From the NCBI RefSeq assembly GCF_013141765.1, contig NZ_WHOD01000055.1:124001-188000 (forward strand): a stretch of 64,000 bases of DNA, written 5' to 3'. This document shows, piece after piece, positions 1-9,360 of the stretch (position 1 is its first letter; each line of letters starts with the position of its first letter). Under the pieces are notes generated by a model, which was not told the origin of the DNA, made no database searches, and worked only from the letters and a program-made list of their open reading frames with translations. The DNA is from Paenibacillus foliorum. Its GTDB lineage: Bacteria; Bacillota; Bacilli; Paenibacillales; NBRC-103111. The position numbers and the translations under genes are program-made.

Positions 1-630
1 AGACAGCTTGTCGATAAAGGAGAGCGGCCGGTTCTTCTGCTTGCGACCAAAGGTGATGCGGGTAAGAAAAACGGTCATGTCGCTCACTTGTCGAATGAGG
101 AGCTTGCATCATTACGTGTTCATGAAATGCAACAAGCTGCTGAAATATTGGGATTGACGGATATAGAGCATTTGGGTCATCCGGATGGTAAATTGAATCA
201 AGTGGATGAGATCCTCTTTATAGAACAAGTGGCCGAGTTTATTAATAAGCATCAGCTCCAAATTGTTTTCAGCTTTCCAGAGGATGGTGGTAACTTTCAT
301 CCCGATCATATGTCCATTTCCAAAGTGACTACAGCAGCGGTACTCAGCGGCAAATGTCCTTCTGTGCAAAAGCTATATTATTGCATGTCCAATACTTTGC
401 TTCAGCAAGGACACGAGCCTTCTATTATCATCGACACAAAGCCTCAGTGGGAAATGAAAGCAAATGCACTGCGGGCGCATGCTTCGCAACTATTGGCTAT
501 CGAACGTTATTTTGGTGATTTATCTTCATTTCCTGAAAACCGAAGATACGAATCATTTGTATTGTGTTGGGAAAGAGGTGTGCTTTGGCCGCAAAAACAG
601 GAATTATCCGTGTTGGATGACTTAAATTGA
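1..630 (+). CDS. PIG-L family deacetylase (5' end missing)
   Basis: The reading frame is open from the first base, so the gene is cut at its 5' end. The visible 209 codons begin inside the conserved N-terminal strand, with GDAGKKNG close to the G-D-x-G loop of PIG-L/LmbE proteins, and include a later FHPDH metal-ligand motif around codon 100. The family consists of Zn-dependent N-acetylglucosamine deacetylases, including BshB of bacillithiol synthesis. The first HPDD motif would lie upstream of the window. The exact substrate cannot be told. The gene ends before a bidirectional terminator that it shares with the convergent LacI gene. Confidence 0.85.
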   Translation, partial: RQLVDKGERPVLLLATKGDAGKKNGHVAHLSNEELASLRVHEMQQAAEILGLTDIEHLGHPDGKLNQVDEILFIEQVAEFINKHQLQIVFSFPEDGGNFHPDHMSISKVTTAAVLSGKCPSVQKLYYCMSNTLLQQGHEPSIIIDTKPQWEMKANALRAHASQLLAIERYFGDLSSFPENRRYESFVLCWERGVLWPQKQELSVLDDLN

Positions 631-748
631 GAGAGAAAGCCGGCAATGAGTAAAGTGTTTATGTAAAGCCGGTGTCAGTATGGGAACCGATGAGGTTTGG
701 TGGTGGACGCTCGACCGACGGGTTCACTGTGAAACAACCTAAATTGTT

Positions 749-799
749 AATGAAGAAAAAGCTTGGCGGATATCAAGTCCGTCAAGCTTTTTCTTCATT
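749..799. terminator. bidirectional intrinsic terminator
   Basis: A 22-bp stem (749-770 with 778-799, one G-T wobble) closes a 7-nt loop. The A-run and T-run in the stem give a U-tract in both directions, as expected between the convergent PIG-L and LacI genes. The 120 bases before it hold nothing recognisable. Confidence 0.85.
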
Positions 800-833
800 T
801 CAACCACGCATGATAAGAATGAAATTCGGATGT

Positions 834-1898
834 TCAATAACTCAACAATGAAGGTTGAGCTTCAGCGGCACCTACAGCTCTGCAGGATTGTCGGACAACC
901 AATTGAGTGTCGATGAACGACTTCATTTTAACCGAATCCCCGTTCTCGATCATATCGAATAACTTCGTAACCGCTAGCTCGGCTATTTTGCCCTTTTCTA
1001 CGTGAACGGTGGTCAATTCCGGTGTTATGATTGTTGATTCCTGGATGTTATCGAATCCAATTATTGAGATATCCTGAGGAACACGGATTCCTAGCTCATT
1101 CAACGATTTGATAGTGCTAATAGCTATATAGTCACATTCGCAGAAGAGGGCGGTTGGCATAGGAGTTTTCAAGGCCTTTATTTTCTGTATAAATTCATCT
1201 TGGGAAGACACAACTGTCGGAGAAACCGAGAAGAAATGCTCGTCATCCACCGATAACTGTTCCTCAGCTAAGGCTTGCAGAAAGCCTTTCTTGCGGGAGT
1301 TGAAATTGTACATGCGAGAATTCGACTGTACATATCCAATCTGCCGATGTCCAAGGTCGAGCAGGTGACGTCCTGCTTGATAGGCGCCCATTACGTTGTT
1401 CATAACAATGAAATTGGCGTTGAATGTTTCCAGACAAGTATCCAGGACGACCAAATTGATCTGCTTTTGTGCAATTAGCCGGATTTGCTCTTGGGTGAGG
1501 TTCGTGCCAAGCAATATAATCCCATTAGATTCATGCTCAGTTTCCATAGTTTCGATGGCATCCTCAAGATTGTCCGTTTGGATAGAGGAGAAGAAAAGTG
1601 AGTAGCCGCGGGAACGACATTGTTCTTCAATATCATGAATTAACTCCATGAAAAAAGGCTGTTTGTAATATTGCTCAAGTACGATCCCTGAATTGGTGCA
1701 AGCGACGAAACGAAGTGTTTTAGTCAAACCGTATACTTTATCGGCTTTGATCATCGATCTTGGTAAATAACCGCTTTCCTTAACAATCTTTAATATTTTA
1801 AAGCGGGTTTCCTCGCTAATACCTGGTTTGCCGCTAAGCGCCAAGGAAACAGCTGATTTGGAAACATTGGCTATCCTTGCAATATCCTCCATCTTCAT
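834..1898 (-). CDS. LacI-family transcriptional regulator of the sugar locus
   Basis: The 354-aa protein starts with a LacI-type helix-turn-helix (MEDIARIANVSKSAVSLALSG) followed by a periplasmic-binding-protein-like effector domain (about 60-335) that should bind a sugar. I chose the ATG at 1898 because AAAGGAG and GGAG motifs lie just upstream; a longer frame starting at 1928 would put those motifs inside the gene. The gene is divergent from the ABC transporter/glycosidase operon starting at 2342. Its likely -10 box overlaps an 18-bp palindrome, so it probably represses itself as well as the operon. The inducer is unknown; by context it is a product of the sugar imported by this locus. Confidence 0.93.
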   Translation of the reverse strand: MKMEDIARIANVSKSAVSLALSGKPGISEETRFKILKIVKESGYLPRSMIKADKVYGLTKTLRFVACTNSGIVLEQYYKQPFFMELIHDIEEQCRSRGYSLFFSSIQTDNLEDAIETMETEHESNGIILLGTNLTQEQIRLIAQKQINLVVLDTCLETFNANFIVMNNVMGAYQAGRHLLDLGHRQIGYVQSNSRMYNFNSRKKGFLQALAEEQLSVDDEHFFSVSPTVVSSQDEFIQKIKALKTPMPTALFCECDYIAISTIKSLNELGIRVPQDISIIGFDNIQESTIITPELTTVHVEKGKIAELAVTKLFDMIENGDSVKMKSFIDTQLVVRQSCRAVGAAEAQPSLLSY

Positions 1899-1936
1899 GA
1901 AGCAACTCCACTCCTTTGCCCAAAACAATATAAATC

Positions 1937-1954
1937 AACTAAACATGTTTAGTT
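1937..1954. promoter_or_regulatory. palindromic operator, probable LacI-family site O1
   Basis: AACTAAACATGTTTAGTT is an 18-bp perfect palindrome with a central CATG. It overlaps the predicted -10 box of the repressor gene. A near-copy with two mismatches over the 16-bp core lies at 2300-2315, just before the transporter gene. The repetition on both sides of a divergent promoter region is the expected pattern for the local repressor. Confidence 0.75.
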
Positions 1955-1979
1955 TACTATGGCATGGTCCATTATTCAA
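1951..1979 (-). promoter_or_regulatory. promoter of the lacI-type gene
   Basis: On the minus strand TTGAAT (-35, complement of 1974-1979) is followed after 17 bp by TAAACT (-10, complement of 1951-1956). The -10 box falls within the palindromic operator, suggesting autoregulation. Confidence 0.5.
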
Positions 1980-2123
1980 GCTGATAGAACCGAAATGATT
2001 GAATACACCCATTTAGTTGATGGTATGAGTTAAATGACCTTGTATATTTTAGATTAATGATTAAGTTAAGTGGATTTGTTTAGTTGGAAAATAGATTTTA
2101 TATAAATTAATTTACTAAACTTA

Positions 2124-2153
2124 TTGACGTTTTCAGAAATGTGATGATATGAT
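2124..2153 (+). promoter_or_regulatory. promoter of the sugar-utilisation operon
   Basis: TTGACG, an 18-bp spacer and TATGAT form a sigma-A-type promoter. A CTAAAC half-site of the LacI-type operator lies directly upstream at 2115-2120, and another AACTAAAC half-site is present on the opposite strand near 2080. The predicted leader is about 180 nt and contains the cre-like site and the second operator. Confidence 0.55.
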
Positions 2154-2260
2154 TTAAACGGGCATTACGCCTAACTCTAAAAGTGATTGCACCATAAAAC
2201 AGTTAATTTAGTTATGAGATGGGCTTTTTTATTGTAAGAGGAGGTTGCTTCGGTAGGTTG

Positions 2261-2274
2261 TGATAGCGTTTACA
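2261..2274. promoter_or_regulatory. cre-like catabolite-repression site
   Basis: TGATAGCGTTTACA matches the CcpA cre consensus TGWAANCGNTNWCA with one mismatch (position 4). It lies downstream of the predicted start point, where CcpA would act as a roadblock. Confidence 0.55.
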
Positions 2275-2299
2275 AATTTACGTCAGAAAAACAATGACA

Positions 2300-2315
2300 A
2301 GTAAACAAGTTTAGT
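2300..2315. promoter_or_regulatory. second LacI-type operator before the transporter gene
   Basis: AGTAAACAAGTTTAGT differs at two positions from the 16-bp core of the palindrome at 1937-1954. It ends about 13 bp before the GGAGGG ribosome-binding site of the binding-protein gene. Confidence 0.65.
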
Positions 2316-2341
2316 AAACAAAATTGAAGGAGGGTTTTGCT

Positions 2342-3688
2342 ATGAAAATGAACAAGAACTGGTCCTTGCTCGTTACATTTGCAACTTTTGCATCCATGCT
2401 GGCAGCTTGTACGCCGGGTGGAGGCGGGTCTTCATCACCTACTGCAAGCACACCTGCGCCTGGCGGAGCAGCAGCACCAACTAATACATCAACATCAAGC
2501 AATCAGAAGGTCGAGCTTCGTATGACATGGTGGGGATCGCAGGTGCGGCACGACGCTACCCTCAAGGTCATCGAGCTGTTTGAGAAGCAGAACCCGAATA
2601 TCAAAATTAATGGAGAATACTTAGGTAGTGATGGGTATTGGGACAAATTAAATACACAGATCGCCGGAGGGAACGCACCTGACTTAATCCAGTTGGGTAA
2701 CAACTACCCCGACTATGTAGCACGAAATGCGCTTTTGGATATTAACCCTTACCTTGGCAAAGAAATTAATGTAACGGATTTCGATAAAGCAACTGTCGAG
2801 TCTGGAGCTATGGATGGGAAATTGTATGGAATTAACTTAGGCTCTAATGCATTTGGTATTGCTTATAATACGGAGTTGATTAAAAAATCGGGTCTGCAGC
2901 CTCCGACAGGCAATTGGACCTGGGATGAGTTCGGTAAGTATGCGCAGGACTTAACAAAGGCATTGGGCAAAGGCTTTTATGGCGCAGTAGATGAATCGAA
3001 AGTTCCTTTGTATTTGAATTATATGGCACGGCAAAGCAATAAAACACTTTATAAGGACGGCAAGGTTGGACTCGGCAAAGAAGAGATCGCCAAATGGTTT
3101 ACCACGTGGGATAGCTACCGCAAGCAGGGCAGCACGCCTCCGGCGGAAATTACTACCGCTTATACGGAAAACCCGGATAACTCCACATTCGTTGAAGGAA
3201 AAACAGTCATGCACTTGATCTGGTCCAACCAAGTTAATGCGTACCAAAAAAGCATGAAGGACGAAATTAACATTGTGCTTCCACCAAACGGAGGAGTAGG
3301 TGCAGCACAAGGTCTGTGGCTGCAGCCGAGCCAATTCATGTCGGTAAATGCCAAAACGAAAAATCCGAAGGAAGCCGCTATGTTTATCAGCTTTATGGTT
3401 AACGACCCGGAAGCTACGATGATTCTAGGAAGCGAACGCGGCGTACCAGGTTCCTCCAAGGTTCGTGAAGCGTTGAAGGCGAAAGCGACGCCAGTTGATA
3501 AGAAAGTATATGACTATATCGACTTGGCAGCCAAAAACTCACGAGTGCTGGACCGGGAAATTCCTAACGGCAAAGAATTTGAAACAAGCATTGTTAATTT
3601 AAGCCAGAAGATTCTCTTTGGCAAAGAAACCATTCCTAACGCTGCCCAAGAGCTGTTGTCTGCCGCTGAGAAGGTTGTTAAAAAGTAA
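2342..3688 (+). CDS. carbohydrate ABC transporter substrate-binding lipoprotein
   Basis: The 448-aa protein has a lipoprotein signal peptide with a lipobox (MLAAC, Cys at residue 23) and a low-complexity Gly/Ser/Pro/Thr linker. A family-1 extracellular solute-binding domain follows, starting around VELRMTWWGS. It should be anchored outside the membrane and deliver a sugar or small glycoside to the two permeases downstream. The ATG at 2342 is chosen because GGAGGG precedes it; an upstream TTG at 2324 would leave no room for that site. No ATPase gene is in the locus, so a shared MsmX-type ATPase elsewhere probably energises uptake. The ligand is inferred from the neighbours as a plant-derived sugar. 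Confidence 0.93.
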   Translation: MKMNKNWSLLVTFATFASMLAACTPGGGGSSSPTASTPAPGGAAAPTNTSTSSNQKVELRMTWWGSQVRHDATLKVIELFEKQNPNIKINGEYLGSDGYWDKLNTQIAGGNAPDLIQLGNNYPDYVARNALLDINPYLGKEINVTDFDKATVESGAMDGKLYGINLGSNAFGIAYNTELIKKSGLQPPTGNWTWDEFGKYAQDLTKALGKGFYGAVDESKVPLYLNYMARQSNKTLYKDGKVGLGKEEIAKWFTTWDSYRKQGSTPPAEITTAYTENPDNSTFVEGKTVMHLIWSNQVNAYQKSMKDEINIVLPPNGGVGAAQGLWLQPSQFMSVNAKTKNPKEAAMFISFMVNDPEATMILGSERGVPGSSKVREALKAKATPVDKKVYDYIDLAAKNSRVLDREIPNGKEFETSIVNLSQKILFGKETIPNAAQELLSAAEKVVKK

Positions 3689-3713
3689 GTCGACAACAGA
3701 AAGGGTTGTGCTT

Positions 3714-4664
3714 ATGAACCGAATTGCTTTGGAGAACAAGCGTAGATCCAGAATGACGGTAGGCATTTATTTGACCAAACTTTGGAAGAAAAATGCGGTT
3801 GCTTACTTATTTCTATTGCCTTGGTTTATTGGTCTGCTTGCCCTGACGATCGGTCCAATGATCAATTCATTCTACTATTCATTAACGAAGTTCGACGTTA
3901 TCTCGCCACCGAAGTATATCGGATTTGAAAACTATAAAACTATGTTTACTGGGGACCCTAGATTTTTTGCTTCTTTAAAAGTGACCATTATTTATGTCTT
4001 TACCTCGGTGCCTTTGAAGCTGACGGCCGCACTGATCATTGCTACTCTCATGAATAGGGGGTTGCGTGGAATAAGTCTTTACAGGACGCTTTATTATCTC
4101 CCAACACTTCTTGGTGGCAGTGTGGCTATTGCTGTATTGTGGCGAAAGATTTTTGGCGGATCAGGTGTAGTAAACCAGTTTCTGCTCAATTTCGGCATTC
4201 AAGCTCCGGACTGGATTGCTAATCCTGACTATGCTTTATATTCTATTGTGGCTCTGTCCGTATGGCAGTTCGGCTCGTCTATGATCATTTTTTTAGCGGG
4301 GCTTAAACAAATTCCACAGGATTATTATGAGGCATCTCAAGTGGACGGAGCCAGCAAAATGAAGCAATTTTTCCACATTACGATTCCGTTGCTAACACCT
4401 GTTATTTTCTTTAATTTAGTTATACAACTAATAGGCGCGTTCCAGGCATTTACTCAATCCTTCATAATTAGCGGAGGCACGGGAGGTCCTATGGATTCTA
4501 CGCTGTTCTACACCTTGTATCTGTATATGAAAGGCTTCTCTTTCTATGAGATGGGCTATGCATCAGCGATGGCATGGGTACTGCTGGTCATTATAGGTAT
4601 ATTTACCGCCATAATTTTCGGTTCATCCAGATATTGGGTGCACTATGCGGACGGGGGGAAGTGA
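3714..4664 (+). CDS. sugar ABC transporter permease (MalF/LplB type)
   Basis: This 316-aa membrane protein has about six hydrophobic segments. It carries the EAA loop typical of binding-protein-dependent permeases (EASQVDGASKMKQFFHITIP, near residue 206), which contacts the ATPase. The ATG at 3714 follows AAAGGG; the frame is open further upstream into the binding-protein gene, but no ribosome site supports that. Only one base separates its stop from the next start, so it is co-translated with the second permease. Confidence 0.92.
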   Translation: MNRIALENKRRSRMTVGIYLTKLWKKNAVAYLFLLPWFIGLLALTIGPMINSFYYSLTKFDVISPPKYIGFENYKTMFTGDPRFFASLKVTIIYVFTSVPLKLTAALIIATLMNRGLRGISLYRTLYYLPTLLGGSVAIAVLWRKIFGGSGVVNQFLLNFGIQAPDWIANPDYALYSIVALSVWQFGSSMIIFLAGLKQIPQDYYEASQVDGASKMKQFFHITIPLLTPVIFFNLVIQLIGAFQAFTQSFIISGGTGGPMDSTLFYTLYLYMKGFSFYEMGYASAMAWVLLVIIGIFTAIIFGSSRYWVHYADGGK

Positions 4665-4665
4665 G

Positions 4666-5508
4666 ATGGCACAGGCTAAAGGATTCAACCGGCTGCTGCT
4701 TCATATCTTAATCCTCGGAGTAGGGATGTTTATGCTTTATCCTATTATGTGGTTAGTTTCCAGCTCCTTTAAACCATCTAATCTGATCTTCAGTGATTTG
4801 AGCCTATGGCCCAAGGAAGTGACGCTGGATAACTATTTGAAAGGCTGGTCGGGCATCGCACGAGTAAAGTTCTCAACCTTTTTCACGAATTCCTTCATCG
4901 TTTCTGCACTTTGTGTTGCTGGGAACCTGTTGTCATGCTCTATGGCTGCCTACTCATTCGGTCGGTTGGATTTTTCTTGGAAAAAGGTTTGGTTTGCTCT
5001 CATGCTAGTAACGATTATGCTGCCTCATCATGTGACGATCATACCTCAGTACATTTTGTTTAAACAATTGAATTGGATCGATACTTATTATCCGTTGACT
5101 ATACCGAAGTGGCTTGCCACGGACGCGTTCTTCATCTTTCTAATGGTCCAGTTTATTCGAGGATTGCCTAAAGAGCTAGATGAATCGGCAACAATTGACG
5201 GCTGCGGCAAAGCACAGATTTACTGGCGGATCATTCTGCCGTTGGCAGTTCCGGCCCTCATTACGACGGCTATATTCACCTTTATCTGGACTTGGGATGA
5301 CTTCTTCAGTCAATTGCTTTACATCAATACAGCCAAGCTTTATACGATTCCACTCGGGTTAAGATTGTTTATGGATTCATCAGGCGATTCTGCCTGGGGC
5401 GTTATGTTTGCGATGTCCGTCCTGTCACTAATACCAAGCTTAGTTATTTTCTTCAGCTGCCAGAAATATTTTGTCGAAGGAATTTCGACCTCAGGAATAA
5501 AAGGATAG
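4666..5508 (+). CDS. sugar ABC transporter permease (MalG/YtcP type)
   Basis: This second integral-membrane subunit has 280 aa, about six transmembrane segments and an EAA-type loop (DESATIDGCGKAQIYWRIILP). The start at 4666 is supported by the GGGGGGAAG stretch in front. It completes the importer formed with the lipoprotein and first permease. By context it brings in the sugar or glycoside processed by the enzymes that follow. Confidence 0.92.
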   Translation: MAQAKGFNRLLLHILILGVGMFMLYPIMWLVSSSFKPSNLIFSDLSLWPKEVTLDNYLKGWSGIARVKFSTFFTNSFIVSALCVAGNLLSCSMAAYSFGRLDFSWKKVWFALMLVTIMLPHHVTIIPQYILFKQLNWIDTYYPLTIPKWLATDAFFIFLMVQFIRGLPKELDESATIDGCGKAQIYWRIILPLAVPALITTAIFTFIWTWDDFFSQLLYINTAKLYTIPLGLRLFMDSSGDSAWGVMFAMSVLSLIPSLVIFFSCQKYFVEGISTSGIKG

Positions 5509-5530
5509 ATACAGAAAAGGAGCGATTTCA

Positions 5531-7021
5531 ATGAGAGAAGCCATACAGAATTTTAAGGAAGTAGAGCGTTGGGGATTATTTGAACTGTCTCTAAGCGGAT
5601 CTGGTGAAGGCAATCCGTTCTTGGACATCCAATTGGAAGCAAAGTTTCAGCATAAACACCGGATTGTTAAAGCAGAAGGTTTCTATGATGGAAATGGTGT
5701 GTTTAAGATTCGTTTCATGCCTGACACTGAAGGAACATGGACCTATTCAGTCAGCAGCAATTCTGCTGAGCTTGATGGAGCAGCAGGAAGCTTCTCCTGT
5801 ATTCCCGCTTCTTCCGAGAATCACGGTCCGGTGCGGATTAGGGATGTTTCTCACTTCGTATATGAGGATGGGAAGGCCTACCGGCCTTTCGGAACTACTT
5901 GTTATGCATGGACTCATCAGGATGAGGAGCTTCAGCAGCAAACCTTGCAAACCTTAAGCGTCTCGCCATTTAATAAAATCCGGATGTGTGTATTTCCTAA
6001 AAATTACAGCTTCAATCTGAATGAGCCGGATTTTTTTCCATTCGTTGGTTCTAGTGTAGAAGGCTTCGATTGGACTCGCTTTAATCCCGATTACTTTGCC
6101 AATCTGGAGCAAAAGATTATGGAGCTGCAAAAGCTCGGGATCGAAGCCGATTTAATCCTTTTTCATCCTTACGATAAAGGCCGATGGGGCTTTGACCGTA
6201 TGGATGCCAAGACGGATGCTTACTATTTGCGCTATATCATTGCCCGACTTGGGGCCTTCCGTAATATTTGGTGGTCCCTGGCTAATGAATTTGATTTTAT
6301 GACGGAGAAAACAATGGATGACTGGGATAGGTCATTTCGCATCGTACAGGAAAGCGACCCTTACCAGCACCTGAGATCGATACATAATGGAACGAAAATG
6401 TATGACCCTACAACGCTGATCGTCTACGATCACACAAAACCATGGGTAACGCATGTGAGCATGCAGTATTGGGAGCTAACCCCAACGAACGCATGGCGCA
6501 AGCTATATGGCAAGCCTGTTGTAGTTGATGAATGCTGCTATGAAGGCAATTTGCCGCAGCGTTGGGGAAATATTACAGGTGAGGATATGACCGCGCGTTT
6601 CTGGGATGGGTTTACCCGTGGCGGATATGTTGGGCATGGCGAAACCTTTTTGCATGCGGAAGAGGTAGTTTGGTGGTCCAAGGGAGGGCAGCTGTATGGG
6701 GAGAGCCCAGCAAGAATTGCTTTCTTGCAGCAAATTCTTAATGAAGCCCCAGCTTGCATGGAATCGATCGACAGGCTGCGGGATGCTCCAACGATTGGAG
6801 TCGAGGGAGAGTATTACCTGCAATATTTCGGGATCCATCGTCCAGCTTACCGCGAGCTTCCGCTGCCGAGCGACCGCAGCTTTAAGATTGATGTGATCGA
6901 TACTTGGCGTATGACGGTTACTACGTTGGAAGGAACCTTTAGCGGTATGACGCGGATTGACATGCCCGGAACGCCTTATATTGCAATAAGAGCATGTGTA
7001 ATAGAAAAAGGGGAGGTATAA
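5531..7021 (+). CDS. DUF5060/DUF4038-like glycoside hydrolase (apiosidase-related fold)
   Basis: In this 496-aa protein the N-terminal ~95 residues look like the beta-sandwich DUF5060. A TIM-barrel-like region of the DUF4038 type (about 105-400) follows, then a small C-terminal beta domain resembling DUF5605. The visible catalytic candidates are Glu253 in SLANEFDF and Glu334 in VVDECCYEGN, the acid/base and nucleophile spacing of clan GH-A retaining enzymes. DUF4038 includes the GH140 apiosidases. There is no signal peptide, so it acts in the cytoplasm. A good ribosome site (AAGGAGCG) precedes the ATG, and four bases separate its stop from the isomerase gene. Substrate specificity is inferred, not shown. 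Confidence 0.8.
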   Translation: MREAIQNFKEVERWGLFELSLSGSGEGNPFLDIQLEAKFQHKHRIVKAEGFYDGNGVFKIRFMPDTEGTWTYSVSSNSAELDGAAGSFSCIPASSENHGPVRIRDVSHFVYEDGKAYRPFGTTCYAWTHQDEELQQQTLQTLSVSPFNKIRMCVFPKNYSFNLNEPDFFPFVGSSVEGFDWTRFNPDYFANLEQKIMELQKLGIEADLILFHPYDKGRWGFDRMDAKTDAYYLRYIIARLGAFRNIWWSLANEFDFMTEKTMDDWDRSFRIVQESDPYQHLRSIHNGTKMYDPTTLIVYDHTKPWVTHVSMQYWELTPTNAWRKLYGKPVVVDECCYEGNLPQRWGNITGEDMTARFWDGFTRGGYVGHGETFLHAEEVVWWSKGGQLYGESPARIAFLQQILNEAPACMESIDRLRDAPTIGVEGEYYLQYFGIHRPAYRELPLPSDRSFKIDVIDTWRMTVTTLEGTFSGMTRIDMPGTPYIAIRACVIEKGEV

Positions 7022-7025
7022 AACG

Positions 7026-8465
7026 ATGGGAAAGTTAAAGCTCGGCTATGCGCCGACTAGAAGATTTGTTTTTAGCGCAGAGGATGCATTTAAGTATAAG
7101 GTGCTGATTCGAGAGAAAATGGATAGCTTCGGACTCGACATTGAGATCGTTGATTTGGAAGGCTTGAATAATGAGGGGTTATTATATGATGACCTCTACA
7201 ATGCAGAAGAAATTGTAAAGCATTTTCAGCATCATGAGGTGGATGCGGTCTTCTTCCCGCACTGTAATTTCGGTACAGAGGATATGGTCGGCCGTGTCGC
7301 CAAAGCGCTAGGAAAGCCGGTTCTTCTGTGGGGTCCACGCGATGAAGCACCGCTTGAGGATGGTATGCGCTTGCGCGATACGCAGTGCGGATTGTTCGCG
7401 ACAGGCAAGGTGCTGCGCCGATTTAACGTGCCGTTCACTTATATCACCAATAGTCGGGTGGATGATCCCGTGTTTGAACGAGGCTTCCGTAACTTTGTAG
7501 CGGCTGCGAATGTGGTGAAGGAATTCCGCAGACTGCGCATTTTGCAAATTGCTCCTAGACCTTCTTCCTTTTGGACCATGATGTGTAATGAAGGAGAGCT
7601 TCTGGAAAAGTTCGGTATCGAAATCTACCCGATTACATTGGAAGATATCAAGACGGCAGCCAAAAAGGTTGGGGCCAAAGGCGGACCCGAGTTTGATGAA
7701 GCTGTTAGCTATATAAAGGAGCATTTGGATTATTCAGAGGTCGGGGAAGAAGCTGTTAACAAAATTGCGGCACTTAAAGTCGCGATGAAGCAATATGCCG
7801 CTAAGACGGCCAGTACCGCTATTGCGATTCAATGCTGGTCTTCGCTGCAAGATGCGATGGGTATCATGCCATGCTTAGCTAACGCAATTCTGACGGATGA
7901 GCAGATTCCGGTTACTTGTGAAACGGATATTCACGGAGCTATCACATCGATCATGGTGCAGGCTGCGTCACTGAATACGAAGCCAACTTTCTTCGCCGAT
8001 TTGACTATTCGTCATCCGGATAATCCGAACGGCGAACTGTTGTTCCATTGTGGAAATTTCCCGGTTTCTTTGAGCGTAGAGGAAAAGCCTCAGCTGCGTA
8101 AGCATTTCCTGTTCGATGATCATTCACCAGGGACTCATGAAGGTGAGATACGCGGTGGTGAGATGACACTTGCCCGCTTTGATGGCGATCATGGTGAATA
8201 TTCGATTTTTCTAGGCCGTGCTAAAGGAATACAAGGACCTTATACAAGAGGCTCCTATGTGTGGGTTGAAGTTAACGATTGGCCGTTATGGGAAGAAAAG
8301 CTGGTGAAAGGGCCTTATGTGCATCATTCCGTTGGTATTCATCAGGATGTCATTCCTGCATTATATGAAGCCTGTACTTACATTCCAGGGCTTAAACCCG
8401 ATCCGGTAGATCCATCGGAAAGTGAAATCCAAGCTTGGCTTCGGGGCAAGGATTGGCAGCGTTAA
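7026..8465 (+). CDS. L-fucose/L-arabinose isomerase family protein
   Basis: This 479-aa protein resembles the FucI/AraA fold. The N-terminal two-thirds carry Rossmann-like domains. The C-terminal part carries likely metal ligands: Glu about 299 and Asp about 301 in CETDIHGA, Asp about 325 in FFADL, and His about 432 in YVHHSVGIHQD. The family interconverts aldoses and ketoses using Mn2+. Here it would supply the ketose for the kinase and the split transketolase downstream. It is shorter than canonical FucI (about 590 aa), in line with the family of uncharacterised sugar isomerases. Which sugar it uses cannot be read from sequence; apiose to apulose is my leading hypothesis. Confidence 0.82.
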   Translation: MGKLKLGYAPTRRFVFSAEDAFKYKVLIREKMDSFGLDIEIVDLEGLNNEGLLYDDLYNAEEIVKHFQHHEVDAVFFPHCNFGTEDMVGRVAKALGKPVLLWGPRDEAPLEDGMRLRDTQCGLFATGKVLRRFNVPFTYITNSRVDDPVFERGFRNFVAAANVVKEFRRLRILQIAPRPSSFWTMMCNEGELLEKFGIEIYPITLEDIKTAAKKVGAKGGPEFDEAVSYIKEHLDYSEVGEEAVNKIAALKVAMKQYAAKTASTAIAIQCWSSLQDAMGIMPCLANAILTDEQIPVTCETDIHGAITSIMVQAASLNTKPTFFADLTIRHPDNPNGELLFHCGNFPVSLSVEEKPQLRKHFLFDDHSPGTHEGEIRGGEMTLARFDGDHGEYSIFLGRAKGIQGPYTRGSYVWVEVNDWPLWEEKLVKGPYVHHSVGIHQDVIPALYEACTYIPGLKPDPVDPSESEIQAWLRGKDWQR

Positions 8466-8520
8466 TGCACACTAGAGAGAAGCTCTGACATTAGAGCATT
8501 TAGAATAGGAGGAAACAGGG

Positions 8521-9360
8521 ATGAACACACATACTAATGAGCTTAAACGAAAGGCCGCTCAAATAAGAATCGATTTATTGCGAATGATACATCATGCGAA
8601 GACGGGGCATACGGGCTCTTCACTAAGCAATGCCGATATACTGACTACGCTGTACTATGATGTGATGAAGCTGGATGTGACCAATCCGAAGTGGGGGGAC
8701 CGGGATCGATTTATTGCGAGCAAGGGTCATGCGGTGGAATCTTTATATTGTATCTTGGCTGACAAGGGCTTCTTTCCGAAAGAGGAGCTGCAGACGTTCA
8801 GTCAATTCGGTTCCCGCTTAATAGGCCACCCCAATAATAAAATACCTGGTGTCGAAATGAATACAGGTGCTCTTGGTCATGGTCTTTCTGTGGCTGTAGG
8901 TATGGGATTGGCAGGTAAGATGGATGGCAGAAGCTATCGCGTATTTACATTAATGGGTGATGGAGAGCAAGCGGAGGGGTCTATATGGGAAGCGGCAATG
9001 GCTGCCTCCCATTACAAGCTGGACAATGTTGTTGGCATCATTGACCGCAACAAGCTGCAAATAAGCGGCAGCACCGAGGATGTAATGGGGCTGGAGCCCT
9101 TGGAAGATAAGTGGAGCAGCTTCGGATGGCATGTCGTTCCGGTGAACGGTAATGATGTTGCTGAATTATCAGCTGCACTTCATGCTGCACCAGAGTCATC
9201 CGGCAAGCCGACTTTGTTAATGGCCTATACAACAAAGGGCAAGGGGGTTTCCTTCGCAGAGAATGTTCCGCATTGGCACCATCATGTACCAAGCGATGCA
9301 GAGCTAGCTCAAGCCATTGAACAATTATCGAAGGAAGCGCAGGTGGTCATCCATGAATAA
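8521..9360 (+). CDS. transketolase, N-terminal (TPP-binding) subunit
   Basis: This 279-aa protein covers only the first half of transketolase. The thiamine-diphosphate motif GDGEQAEGSIWEAA is followed by the DRNKLQ segment, with Asn and Asp ligands for Mg2+. The second half is encoded by the next gene, whose start overlaps this stop by 8 nt, so the two subunits are translationally coupled and must assemble into one active enzyme. A clear AGGAGG site precedes the ATG. In the described D-apiose transketolase pathway a split transketolase acts on apulose 4-phosphate; split enzymes also occur in other pathways, so the assignment rests on the neighbours. Confidence 0.92.
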   Translation: MNTHTNELKRKAAQIRIDLLRMIHHAKTGHTGSSLSNADILTTLYYDVMKLDVTNPKWGDRDRFIASKGHAVESLYCILADKGFFPKEELQTFSQFGSRLIGHPNNKIPGVEMNTGALGHGLSVAVGMGLAGKMDGRSYRVFTLMGDGEQAEGSIWEAAMAASHYKLDNVVGIIDRNKLQISGSTEDVMGLEPLEDKWSSFGWHVVPVNGNDVAELSAALHAAPESSGKPTLLMAYTTKGKGVSFAENVPHWHHHVPSDAELAQAIEQLSKEAQVVIHE

